NCBI GenBank assembly: GCA_945957605.1
Contig: CAMFLR010000015.1
Span: forward strand, 62,001-126,000
Reading direction: 5' to 3'
DNA: 64,000 bases
Source of the DNA: an uncultured Isosphaeraceae bacterium
GTDB lineage: Bacteria; Planctomycetota; Planctomycetia; Isosphaerales; Isosphaeraceae
The notes under the pieces were generated by a model. The model saw only the letters and a program-made list of their open reading frames with translations, was not told the DNA's origin and made no database searches. Positions 7,488 through 14,099 of the stretch are shown here, piece after piece. The position numbers were made by a program, and so were the translations under genes. Each line of letters opens with the position of its first letter. Position 1 is the first letter of the stretch.

Positions 7488-9928
7488 CACGCGTGCTCCC
7501 TCGCTGCCTGCTTCTGCCGACGAATACTCAAACAGTACAACACAATCCAGCCAACCCAGGCCAGTCCTGATACTCCCAGCGCGATCCTGTCATGCGTGGA
7601 GTCGTAGGAAAGCTCAAGCGTCCACCGCCCCGCTTCCGGCACCTTCACCGCCTGGAGCCCGAACCGCTCCTCGACTGCTGCAGGCTGACCGTTCAAAGTC
7701 GCCCGCCATCGCGGGTAGTACAACGACATCACAAGCAGCGTTCCAGGTTCGGTCGACTCAAAATCCACGGTCACACGCTCTGGCGTTGTCGATCGGATTT
7801 GCACCGGCACAAACCCATCGAAAACCTGCAGCAAGGCTTCATCCAACCGCGTACCTGTCACCACAGGCAATTCGCGCGCAAACCATGCTCGTACAGGCTC
7901 GGTCTCACTTCGATTGATCGCGACATTCGCCACGTTCGGTGATTGCGCGATCATCCCTTTCGCCCACGCTTCGCTCGTCAACCAGCCAAGCAAAGTCGGA
8001 TCGTTCACGATCGTTGAAGACCGAGCGTTTGGAGTCGCGACCACTCCCACACCAATCAGCTTTTGTGCACGACCAGATTCAGCACCAGCGCCGCTCGCCA
8101 AGAATGTCACGTTAGGCAGGACCGGCAGGTCGAGCGTGCGATATGCCCCGACTGGAGCAACGCCCGCCACCATGCTCATATTCTTCCCACTGTCGACCGA
8201 CCTCGTGCCTCTCGGTAGTTTCGCGAGTTCGCCGAGAACGGGACTCTGCTTGCGCAAGTCTTCGATGGGTCCCAGCTCGAAAACCCGCTTACGACTCCAG
8301 ACCCCGGATTCAAGCAACATCACGGCAAGCAACCCGATCACAAAAACACGACGCTTCCCTGCAACAAGCGACAACCCCGCGAGCAACACCAAAATCGCAA
8401 CCGTCGGCCCAAGCTCGTCGCGATAGACCGCTCCCCGGCTCTTCGATAGCGTGAGATCTTCGGCAGTGGGCCGCGTGATTCCCTGGCGTGCCAAAGCGAT
8501 CGAAACACGACTATCGGCCGATGGACGCCGCATCTCCGCCATTCGTTGCGCGAGCGTGGGCTCATTATCCCAAGGTAAGAGCGCGAATGCGCGCTGCAGG
8601 CCGTCCGCCACCGCCGGCATGCTCGGCTTTCCAGCGGCCGGCTCCGTTGCAGCAAACGCCAGTTCAATCGTTCCCACAACCAGCACGAGCAGACCACTTG
8701 CGCCAATCAAGAACATCCACAAGCTGCGCGATGGCCTCAGCATTTGCGGAAGTACATCGAACCCACGCCCCGCGAGCAGCGCCAGTCCAAGCATCGCCCC
8801 AGCGCCCCAGCGGCTCGGTGCCCGAAAGAACGAAAAGCCAGGCGACTGGCAGTACAACGAAAACCCTGGCAAATACGGCCCAAGGCTGAAGGCCGTCGCC
8901 GCCAGCACAGCGACAATCAATCCAACCGTCTCGGGCTCACGCCACCTTCGCAGTGAAACAAAGGCAAGAAAAAGCGGAACAAGGCCGATGGTCGCCAGAT
9001 GCTCCTCAGGCATGGCATGAAACGCATCCCACGCGAGTGGTCGCCAGAGTGGCGATTGGTGAAATAGTCCCGGCGCCACATAGCTAATCAAATGCGTTGG
9101 CGGACTCGAAAACGCACCCAGGTAATCAACCGTCCGCTGTTCCCGCGCCAGGCCAGCAAGTTCAGCGGTCGGCGCAAGCTGCATGGTCGAGAGCAAAAGC
9201 ACTGCACCAAGACTCAATCCAAAAACAAAAACTCGTCGCACAGTACGCCGAGGTGACTCGCGCAATGTGCTCAGAAATCCCACTGCCGCGACAACGAGCG
9301 TGGTGACCTCGGTAATAAACGCGAGCTGAAAGTGACCTGGAAGAATCTGCACCGCCAGCACTGCCGCGAGCCACAGTAGCGCCCTCGGCCCGCACGTGCC
9401 TCGACTTGCACGCCAGGCGAGTCCCCACGCCCACGGCATCCAGCTCGCGGTCGAGGCTCCCCATTGATGCGGCAAGTGGACGAGGAAGTATCCACACGTC
9501 GCGAAGGCAAATCCCGAAACCGCCGCGCCACCACGGCTGGCACCAAACTGTCGAGCCGCCCAGTACGCCCCCCACGTCGCCCAGAGCGTGTGTGCGACCA
9601 GCAGAGTGGTATATGCCGCCTCCAGCGGTAGCAGGCCGTAGGCGAGCAAATGAGGCAGGTAATAGACACCCATCTGGCTTTCGGCCAGACCGGGAAAACC
9701 GTAGCCCCACAGGTCGTTCCAGAACGGAATTCGACCGTCATGAATCGCACGTGCCAGTTCGGCCATCAGGCCGATCGAGAATTGCGTGACGTCGCCGCCG
9801 ACCGGCATCTTGCCGCCCAGGCCAATCGGCCAGAGCCACGCGAGCACCCCCACGGTCGCGAGCACCAGCGGCCCCCAGCGATGAAGTGCGGTAACTGTCT
9901 CGCCAGCGCTCGCGCAATCGTCCGTCAC
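7487..9928 (-). CDS. YfhO-like multi-pass membrane protein
   Basis: An 813-residue membrane protein resembling the YfhO family. There is an N-terminal membrane helix, an exposed loop with a conserved-looking acidic and aromatic stretch (GGDVTQFSIGLMAELARAI), then about ten hydrophobic segments. A C-terminal non-membrane domain ends in LLVMSLYYPRWRATLNGQ, the usual YfhO tail, before a last helix and a basic tail. In Firmicutes YfhO is implicated in glycosylation of lipoteichoic acid. In planctomycetes the role is unknown, and polyprenyl-linked sugar transfer at the membrane is only an inference. I prefer GTG 9928 because AGGAAAA lies just upstream. The longer frame starts at TTG 9976 without a good ribosome-binding site. 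It is followed directly by argC, and csrA diverges upstream. Confidence 0.8.
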   Translation of the reverse strand: MTDDCASAGETVTALHRWGPLVLATVGVLAWLWPIGLGGKMPVGGDVTQFSIGLMAELARAIHDGRIPFWNDLWGYGFPGLAESQMGVYYLPHLLAYGLLPLEAAYTTLLVAHTLWATWGAYWAARQFGASRGGAAVSGFAFATCGYFLVHLPHQWGASTASWMPWAWGLAWRASRGTCGPRALLWLAAVLAVQILPGHFQLAFITEVTTLVVAAVGFLSTLRESPRRTVRRVFVFGLSLGAVLLLSTMQLAPTAELAGLAREQRTVDYLGAFSSPPTHLISYVAPGLFHQSPLWRPLAWDAFHAMPEEHLATIGLVPLFLAFVSLRRWREPETVGLIVAVLAATAFSLGPYLPGFSLYCQSPGFSFFRAPSRWGAGAMLGLALLAGRGFDVLPQMLRPSRSLWMFLIGASGLLVLVVGTIELAFAATEPAAGKPSMPAVADGLQRAFALLPWDNEPTLAQRMAEMRRPSADSRVSIALARQGITRPTAEDLTLSKSRGAVYRDELGPTVAILVLLAGLSLVAGKRRVFVIGLLAVMLLESGVWSRKRVFELGPIEDLRKQSPVLGELAKLPRGTRSVDSGKNMSMVAGVAPVGAYRTLDLPVLPNVTFLASGAGAESGRAQKLIGVGVVATPNARSSTIVNDPTLLGWLTSEAWAKGMIAQSPNVANVAINRSETEPVRAWFARELPVVTGTRLDEALLQVFDGFVPVQIRSTTPERVTVDFESTEPGTLLVMSLYYPRWRATLNGQPAAVEERFGLQAVKVPEAGRWTLELSYDSTHDRIALGVSGLAWVGWIVLYCLSIRRQKQAAREHA

Positions 9929-10072
9929 CGCATTTTTCCTGAATCTGAAGGTAAAATTGGCAAAACTTTCAATCAATCCGTGGCCAATCGCGAATTCGCG
10001 AAGAAAATCGCATTCACTAAATTACGAGCCGATCAAGACTTACGCCAATCGCTCCAATCACTGCGCGCGATC

Positions 10073-10088
10073 TGGCACGGCTCGTGCG
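10073..10088 (+). promoter_or_regulatory. Sigma-54-type (-24/-12) promoter upstream of csrA
   Basis: TGGCACGGCTCGTGCG matches the sigma-54 consensus TGGCAC-N5-TTGC with one mismatch (GTGC for TTGC). The invariant GG and GC pairs are exactly 12 bases apart. It ends 55 bases before the csrA start. The sequence is closely related to the site at 32143-32158. Confidence 0.6.
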
Positions 10089-10143
10089 TTAGGTATCCCG
10101 CATCAAGCGTTTCAGTCCCGCACACTCAGGGAGGAGTGAACTC

Positions 10144-10329
10144 ATGTTGGTTCTCAGCCGCAAGCATGGTGAAAAGTTCAAGATCGGCGACGACGTGATG
10201 ATCACGATTGTCAAGATCGACAACAACTCCGTCCGCATCGGTATCGAGGCTCCTGGCGACGTCACCATCAAGCGTTTCGAGTTGATTGAAGCCGACCTCC
10301 GCAACCTGCTCGCGACCGCCGCCGCCTGA
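10144..10329 (+). CDS. csrA: Carbon storage regulator CsrA, RNA-binding translational regulator
   Basis: A 61-residue CsrA/RsmA protein beginning MLVLSRKHGEKFKIGDDV, with the basic first strand (LSRKxGE) and the RIGIEAP region that form the two RNA-binding faces of the dimer. It binds GGA motifs in mRNA leaders and represses or stabilises targets, often flagellar or carbon-metabolism genes. The start has a strong ribosome-binding site (GGGAGGAG, 4-5 bases before the ATG). That site itself contains two GGA triplets, so autorepression is plausible but inferred. It is preceded by a sigma-54-like promoter and followed by nearly 400 bases without a gene. No flagellar gene is adjacent, unlike in many bacteria. 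Confidence 0.96.
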   Translation: MLVLSRKHGEKFKIGDDVMITIVKIDNNSVRIGIEAPGDVTIKRFELIEADLRNLLATAAA

Positions 10330-10709
10330 GTTCGCTTCTCCGCTTCGCACACATCTCTTGTTCTTCTCCCTTATCATAACGTCCCGCTCGCCTGCGAGGC
10401 ATGGCAACGCGCCTCCGGGACGATTACCATCGATTCAGGCGGTAATGTCCGCCTTGTCGGTTTCGCGCCTCGCCTTTTGAGCCGCTCGCTTCGATTGTGC
10501 GCGCATCGTTTCCTGTCATCTCCGCGCTCGCGCTGAACGCGGACTCGATGACGGAATATCTTCGATCGTCCCTGATGCGGCGACACTGCGCCGCTCTACG
10601 GTCTCGTTTTTTCTCTTTTTGATGCGTTTTCGTCGTGAGTCGGTGGTGAAAGACGACGCAACCTGGCATTACAAACACGTTATTCGTCACACTCAACCCG
10701 ATTGGCTCC
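10330..10709. other. Intergenic region after csrA, with candidate hairpins
   Basis: No credible gene. I see a bulged stem CGTCCCG...CGGGACG with inner GAGGC/GCCTC (about 10380-10422), a GGCGG/CCGCC hairpin (10438-10453), and the hairpin described separately at 10577-10594 before a T-rich run. A structured 3' untranslated region or a small RNA is possible but unsupported beyond these stems. Confidence 0.4.
10577..10614 (+). terminator. Possible rho-independent terminator downstream of csrA
   Basis: GCGGCG and CGCCGC (10577-10582 and 10589-10594) form a perfect 6-bp stem with a 6-base loop. It is followed about 12 bases later by TTTTTTCTCTTTTT. The gap between stem and T-run is longer than usual, so confidence is low. 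Confidence 0.3.
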
Positions 10710-11444
10710 ATGATTTCCCAACACCGCCGATCATCACTCGTTCAATTCTCAATCCTCGCCCTCATATTCATACTCGCTGCCGGCGCGGGGCCCGACAGCA
10801 AACCAGCGTACGCGCCCAGTTCGCATTACGAAACGAGAGAGATCGAAGGCTGGTCGGTGACAATTCATAAGGACCTCCTAGCCGACAGCCCGCTTGCGAC
10901 CGCGACGCTCGACCTGCTCCGGCTCCAGCTCGTTCAAATCGAGCGAATGGTGCCGGCGCAGGCCGTCGCGAAACTACGAAAAATCCGCATCTGGGTCGAA
11001 AAGAACGAGCCGCACCACCCCTGCATGGCCTATCACCCCGATGCCGGCTGGCTCAAAAGCCACGACATGAACCCCGAAAAAGCCGGCTGCGTCGAGCTTG
11101 CAAATGCCCGCAACTTCCTCGACTGGACGAAGCAACAACCCTGGATGGTTCTTCACGAACTCGCACATGGATATCATCATCAATTCCTTCCGGATGGCTA
11201 TTCAAACGCAACGTTGGCCAAGCTCTTCAACCGCGCAACAGACAGCGACAAGTACAATTCCGTGCTGCACATCAACGGCCGCACCGAACGCGCCTACGCG
11301 CTGAACAACCCGATGGAATTCTTCGCCGAAGCAAGCGAAGCCTTTTTCGGCACCAACGACTTCTACCCCTTCGTCCGCGCCGAGCTGCAGAAGCACGACC
11401 CCGAAACCTTCGCCATCCTCAAGACCGTCTGGGAGTCGAACTAA
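10710..11444 (+). CDS. Secreted HExxH putative zinc metallopeptidase-like protein
   Basis: A 244-residue protein with an N-terminal signal peptide or anchor (hydrophobic run FSILALIFILAAGAG, residues 12-26) and a putative metal site HELAHGYHH at about residue 148. A possible third ligand Glu lies in NPMEFFAEASEAFFG about 50 residues later. That arrangement (HExxH plus a distal Glu in an xxEFFAExxxxFFG context) resembles gluzincin-like or anthrax-lethal-factor-like metallopeptidases seen as orphan secreted proteins in planctomycetes. I do not recognise a named family with certainty. ATG 10710 is chosen because it begins directly before the signal sequence. No obvious operon partner. Confidence 0.75.
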   Translation: MISQHRRSSLVQFSILALIFILAAGAGPDSKPAYAPSSHYETREIEGWSVTIHKDLLADSPLATATLDLLRLQLVQIERMVPAQAVAKLRKIRIWVEKNEPHHPCMAYHPDAGWLKSHDMNPEKAGCVELANARNFLDWTKQQPWMVLHELAHGYHHQFLPDGYSNATLAKLFNRATDSDKYNSVLHINGRTERAYALNNPMEFFAEASEAFFGTNDFYPFVRAELQKHDPETFAILKTVWESN

Positions 11445-11460
11445 AGCCCATCTCGCAATT

Positions 11461-11535
11461 TTACCCGGCTGTTATTGACACCGATTAAATCCCGGGTATT
11501 ATTGTCCGAGGATTTAACCCGGGCATTAATCGAAG
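11461..11535 (+). promoter_or_regulatory. Three repeats at 27-bp spacing (putative operator array)
   Basis: Three head-to-tail units have CCCGG(C/G) cores starting at 11464, 11491 and 11518, exactly 27 bases apart. The aligned consensus is about AACCCGGGTATTATTG. Units 2 and 3 carry the palindrome CCCGGG flanked by A/T bases, and unit 1 is degenerate (CCCGGC). The array ends about 13 bases before the start of the DUF2239 gene, so it probably covers its promoter. Confidence 0.6.
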
Positions 11536-11547
11536 TGGGTGAGCGCG

Positions 11548-12132
11548 ATGGATACAGAGCCAACATTTACAACGTTCGCGGGTGTCAGACGGGTTGTTTC
11601 CGGTGATTTGCGGACGATGCTGGCCGAAACGAAGCGGGAGATCGACGCCAACTCAGGCGAGCCGATTTTGATCTTTGACGACCAAACTGGGCGGCAGGTG
11701 GATTTCGACTTCCGCGGCACGACCGACGAAGTGCTGGCACGCGTCGAAACCACTTCGGCGCCTCGCACCGGTCCCGGCCGGCCGAAGCTGGGCGTGATCT
11801 CCCGCGAAGTTTCCCTTCTGCCGCGTCACTGGGAGTGGCTCGAGCAGCAACCGACCGGGATCTCTGCAGCGCTTCGGCGGCTCGTCGACGACGAACGCAA
11901 GCGGCAGCCAAACAAGGAACGCGCCCGACTTGCGCGCGAAGCCGCCAGCAAGTTCATGTGGGCGATCGCTGGCAACTTCGCGGATTTCGAGGAAGCCTCT
12001 CGCGCCCTTTTCGCGGGCGAGAAAGACAAATTCAGCGAGCACATCGCAAACTGGCCAAGTGACGTTCGTGAACACCTCCAGCGCCTATTACCCGAATTCA
12101 CCTGGACGCCGATTCCGGTTGCCGTTGAGTGA
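11548..12132 (+). CDS. DUF2239 family protein
   Basis: A 194-residue cytosolic protein that matches my recollection of the DUF2239 family. It opens FTTFAGVRRVVSGDLRTML, has an acidic and aromatic core (LIFDDQTGRQVDFDFRG), and then the family-typical central block GRPKLGVISREVSLLPRHW and WLEQQPTGISAALRRLVD. The C-terminal half (AASKFMWAIAGNFADFEEASRALFAG) is helical. The biochemical function of the family is not known to me. The central region looks like a short DNA-binding (ribbon-helix-helix-like) segment, which is speculation. ATG 11548 is chosen. GTG 11539 would add three residues and overlaps the GGGTGAG likely to be the ribosome-binding site. The upstream repeat array suggests dedicated, possibly autoregulated, transcription. 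Confidence 0.85.
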   Translation: MDTEPTFTTFAGVRRVVSGDLRTMLAETKREIDANSGEPILIFDDQTGRQVDFDFRGTTDEVLARVETTSAPRTGPGRPKLGVISREVSLLPRHWEWLEQQPTGISAALRRLVDDERKRQPNKERARLAREAASKFMWAIAGNFADFEEASRALFAGEKDKFSEHIANWPSDVREHLQRLLPEFTWTPIPVAVE

Positions 12133-12154
12133 TTGCTGACACGATCGAAGAATT

Positions 12155-12185
12155 GCCCGCGCGAATGTACAGCGTTTGCGCGGGC
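12155..12185 (+). terminator. Hairpin terminator after the DUF2239 gene
   Basis: GCCCGCGC (12155-12162) and GCGCGGGC (12178-12185) form a perfect 8-bp GC stem 22 bases after the stop codon. There is no clear T-run, so it may act as an attenuator or with Rho. Confidence 0.5.
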
Positions 12186-12293
12186 TCACTCGATAATTTA
12201 GTGTCGCCCATGAGTTCATGTATGCAACGCCGCATCGAAGCGACGGTTTTGCGTTGAAACTAATTTCATGAAACATTTCTCATTCGCTGACGA

Positions 12294-12322
12294 TTGACTT
12301 CATAAAAATTGCGAAATAATTG
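12294..12322 (+). promoter_or_regulatory. Candidate sigma-70-type promoter upstream of the small membrane protein
   Basis: TTGACT (12294-12299) and TAATTG (12317-12322) are separated by 17 bases in an A/T-rich island of otherwise GC-rich DNA. Transcription would start near 12330 and leave a leader of about 170 bases before the small reading frame at 12499. Only one box matches consensus well. Confidence 0.4.
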
Positions 12323-12498
12323 CCTCAAGTGACGCCAAGGACGGTCGTCTGCGAATGACCCGGTGGGCGCGAACCTTTTTTGAAAGATTTGTGCCAGATC
12401 GATCGACTAATCGGTTGCCATATGGTCGTGGCGAGTTGGGTCAAATGGCCCTGGTCTGGTCGGGAGGGAGCCCGAAGCCGGTGGCAGGAGGAAGTATC

Positions 12499-12711
12499 AT
12501 GTCGATGACAGCGTTTGAGGTTTTACTTCTTCCAGTGGTTCTTGCGCTGGTTGGTGTCTACGCGGCGAGCGCGATCTTGCTCGAGTTCAAGAACCTCGTC
12601 GTGGCGATGGTAGGCTTCGCGATTCGCGCGGCGCGGTCGCCAAGGGGCGGATCGTGGTTCCAGAGAGACTCTGAACCAGACGCCGGCCATCAAGCAGGAT
12701 GCCTCGGCTAA
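12499..12711 (+). CDS. Small single-pass membrane protein, unknown function
   Basis: A 70-residue reading frame with an excellent ribosome-binding site (AGGAGGAA, 5 bases before ATG). The first 45 residues are strongly hydrophobic (EVLLLPVVLALVGVYAASAI and a second weaker segment LVVAMVGFAI), followed by a basic, polar tail (RAARSPRGGSW) that would lie in the cytosol. It is followed by a strong terminator and preceded by a promoter-like sequence, which supports a real transcription unit. I do not recognise a family. The longer in-frame start at 12355 gives an implausible Arg-rich leader without a ribosome-binding site. Confidence 0.5.
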   Translation: MSMTAFEVLLLPVVLALVGVYAASAILLEFKNLVVAMVGFAIRAARSPRGGSWFQRDSEPDAGHQAGCLG

Positions 12712-12745
12712 CTGAGCGCCACGACATTTTTCATAAGCGAACAAA

Positions 12746-12787
12746 AACCCCAGCCTCGACCTTATCTTGTCGGTCGAGGCTGGGGTT
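12746..12787. terminator. Strong bidirectional rho-independent terminator
   Basis: AACCCCAGCCTCGACC (12746-12761) and GGTCGAGGCTGGGGTT (12772-12787) form a perfect 16-bp stem with a 10-base loop. There is CTTTT on the right and a run of A (T on the other strand) on the left. It separates the convergent small membrane protein gene and the deiodinase-like gene and can serve both. Confidence 0.92.
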
Positions 12788-12814
12788 CGCTTTTGCGATC
12801 GATTCAGGTTCAAA

Positions 12815-14053
12815 TTATCGCGCAGCAGATGTTGCGTTTTTCGATTGCGATGCCGTGTCTTGCAAAAGCAGGATCAGCGACTGTTCCAGCTCGGCCGGCT
12901 TGAACCCGAATGGGCCGCGACCGTTCTTGAACGCGATCTTGCCCTCGCGATCGATCAGATACAAACGGCTCGGCATGCCGCTATAAAATCCGCCCACCGC
13001 ATCATCCATGGTGTCGACGAGCAGCGGAAATCCAAGGTTCATTTGCTTATCGCAGCGCTTCGCAACAGCCACGCGCTCCTCATAAGTGGTCGGTTGCGGC
13101 AGCACCACGCCAACGCGCTCATTGCTATCCATCCGCCAGCCGTCGGTCGGGTGCGCCTCTCGCACATAGACCATCACAAACGTCGCCCTGTCCTTGTAGC
13201 GATGGTACAGCTTCTCAATATTTCCCGCCTGCGCTCGGAATGGTCCGCACGTGAAGTTACCAAACACAAGCACCACCGGCTTCGGGCCGACGAGCTTGGA
13301 AAGCGTGATCTCACGATCCCCTTCAAACGTCTTCAACGTGAAGTCGCGGAACTGTTCCCCAAGCCTCGGCCCGGGTTGCAACGAGCCGAGTTCTTGCTTG
13401 AAGAGCGCCTTGACGAGCACTTCCTTCGACGGCTGGCCGATGATTCCCGCCGTCGGCCTTGACGGCATTTGAGGCGCCGGCTTAAGGATGTCTTGCACCT
13501 CGCTCAGCGACAAAAACCCCTCGCTGCCGCCGCCGAGCTGGTCGAAAAACGCCTGAAATTCTTCGCGCGAAACCTTGCCATTCGCATCGCGATCCATTCG
13601 CAGAAACACTTGCGTTCCCGGCTGCGCACTACTTTGCGGCGTGTTGAAATCGAAGTCAGCAGCCGTCAGTCCGTGATCGCCGTTGCGATCGAGCCGCGCG
13701 AAATCAGCTTCTGATCCCGGAAATTCCGACGCCGCGACCGTGCCGTTGCCGTCGCGATCGTAGGCCTTCTTTGTTGCTTCCCAGTTGTAGCGAATCTGCG
13801 GCACCGCCCTGCGAAACCAACCGTCTCGCGCCCCGAGCTGGCTTCCTTGCAGAATATCGGTGTACATATCAAGCCATTCCGGACGATCGGGCCACGCTTC
13901 GGCCAGAGTCTCGGCATCGCTTTTCGCCGCCGGCTTGGTGCTCTCAACTCGAACCGGCCGCGGCTCCTGTGCAGTCGCCACGTTCGCGGCCGAAATCCCG
14001 AATGTGATCGTAAGCGCGAGACGCGCGCTCGCAAAGCTTTTTCTCAACTTCAT
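12815..14053 (-). CDS. Secreted EF-hand protein with iodothyronine deiodinase-like thioredoxin-fold domain
   Basis: A 412-residue exported protein. The signal peptide is residues 1-29 (LALTITFGISAANVATAQ). Three EF-hand-like calcium loops follow: YDRDGNGTVAASEF (about 98), LDRNGDHGLTAADF (121) and MDRDANGKVSREEF (153). Residues about 230-400 form a thioredoxin-like domain that closely resembles vertebrate deiodinases: PVVLVFGNFTCGPF, then FVMVYVREAHPTDGW, then PLLVDTMDDAVGGFYSGMPSRLYLI and GRGPFGF. In deiodinases the catalytic position is selenocysteine (SCTUPPF). Here it aligns with Gly270, next to Cys269 (codon TGC), or with Cys269 if shifted by one. No TGA/Sec codon is present. I chose ATG 14053 because it starts the signal peptide; the frame extends to 14191 with no support. 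It follows the AhpD-like gene by 46 bases, suggesting a shared transcript. Substrate is unknown; a peroxiredoxin-like or dehalogenase role is possible. Confidence 0.82.
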   Translation of the reverse strand: MKLRKSFASARLALTITFGISAANVATAQEPRPVRVESTKPAAKSDAETLAEAWPDRPEWLDMYTDILQGSQLGARDGWFRRAVPQIRYNWEATKKAYDRDGNGTVAASEFPGSEADFARLDRNGDHGLTAADFDFNTPQSSAQPGTQVFLRMDRDANGKVSREEFQAFFDQLGGGSEGFLSLSEVQDILKPAPQMPSRPTAGIIGQPSKEVLVKALFKQELGSLQPGPRLGEQFRDFTLKTFEGDREITLSKLVGPKPVVLVFGNFTCGPFRAQAGNIEKLYHRYKDRATFVMVYVREAHPTDGWRMDSNERVGVVLPQPTTYEERVAVAKRCDKQMNLGFPLLVDTMDDAVGGFYSGMPSRLYLIDREGKIAFKNGRGPFGFKPAELEQSLILLLQDTASQSKNATSAAR

Positions 14054-14099
14054 ATGAATGCTCTTTCCTAATTGTGTCGTGTTTCGGAGGAGAACGTGT

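Noticed and set aside
12355-12498. Longer start for the small membrane protein
   Set aside because: No ribosome-binding site at 12355 and an Arg-rich leader; ATG 12499 has AGGAGGAA.
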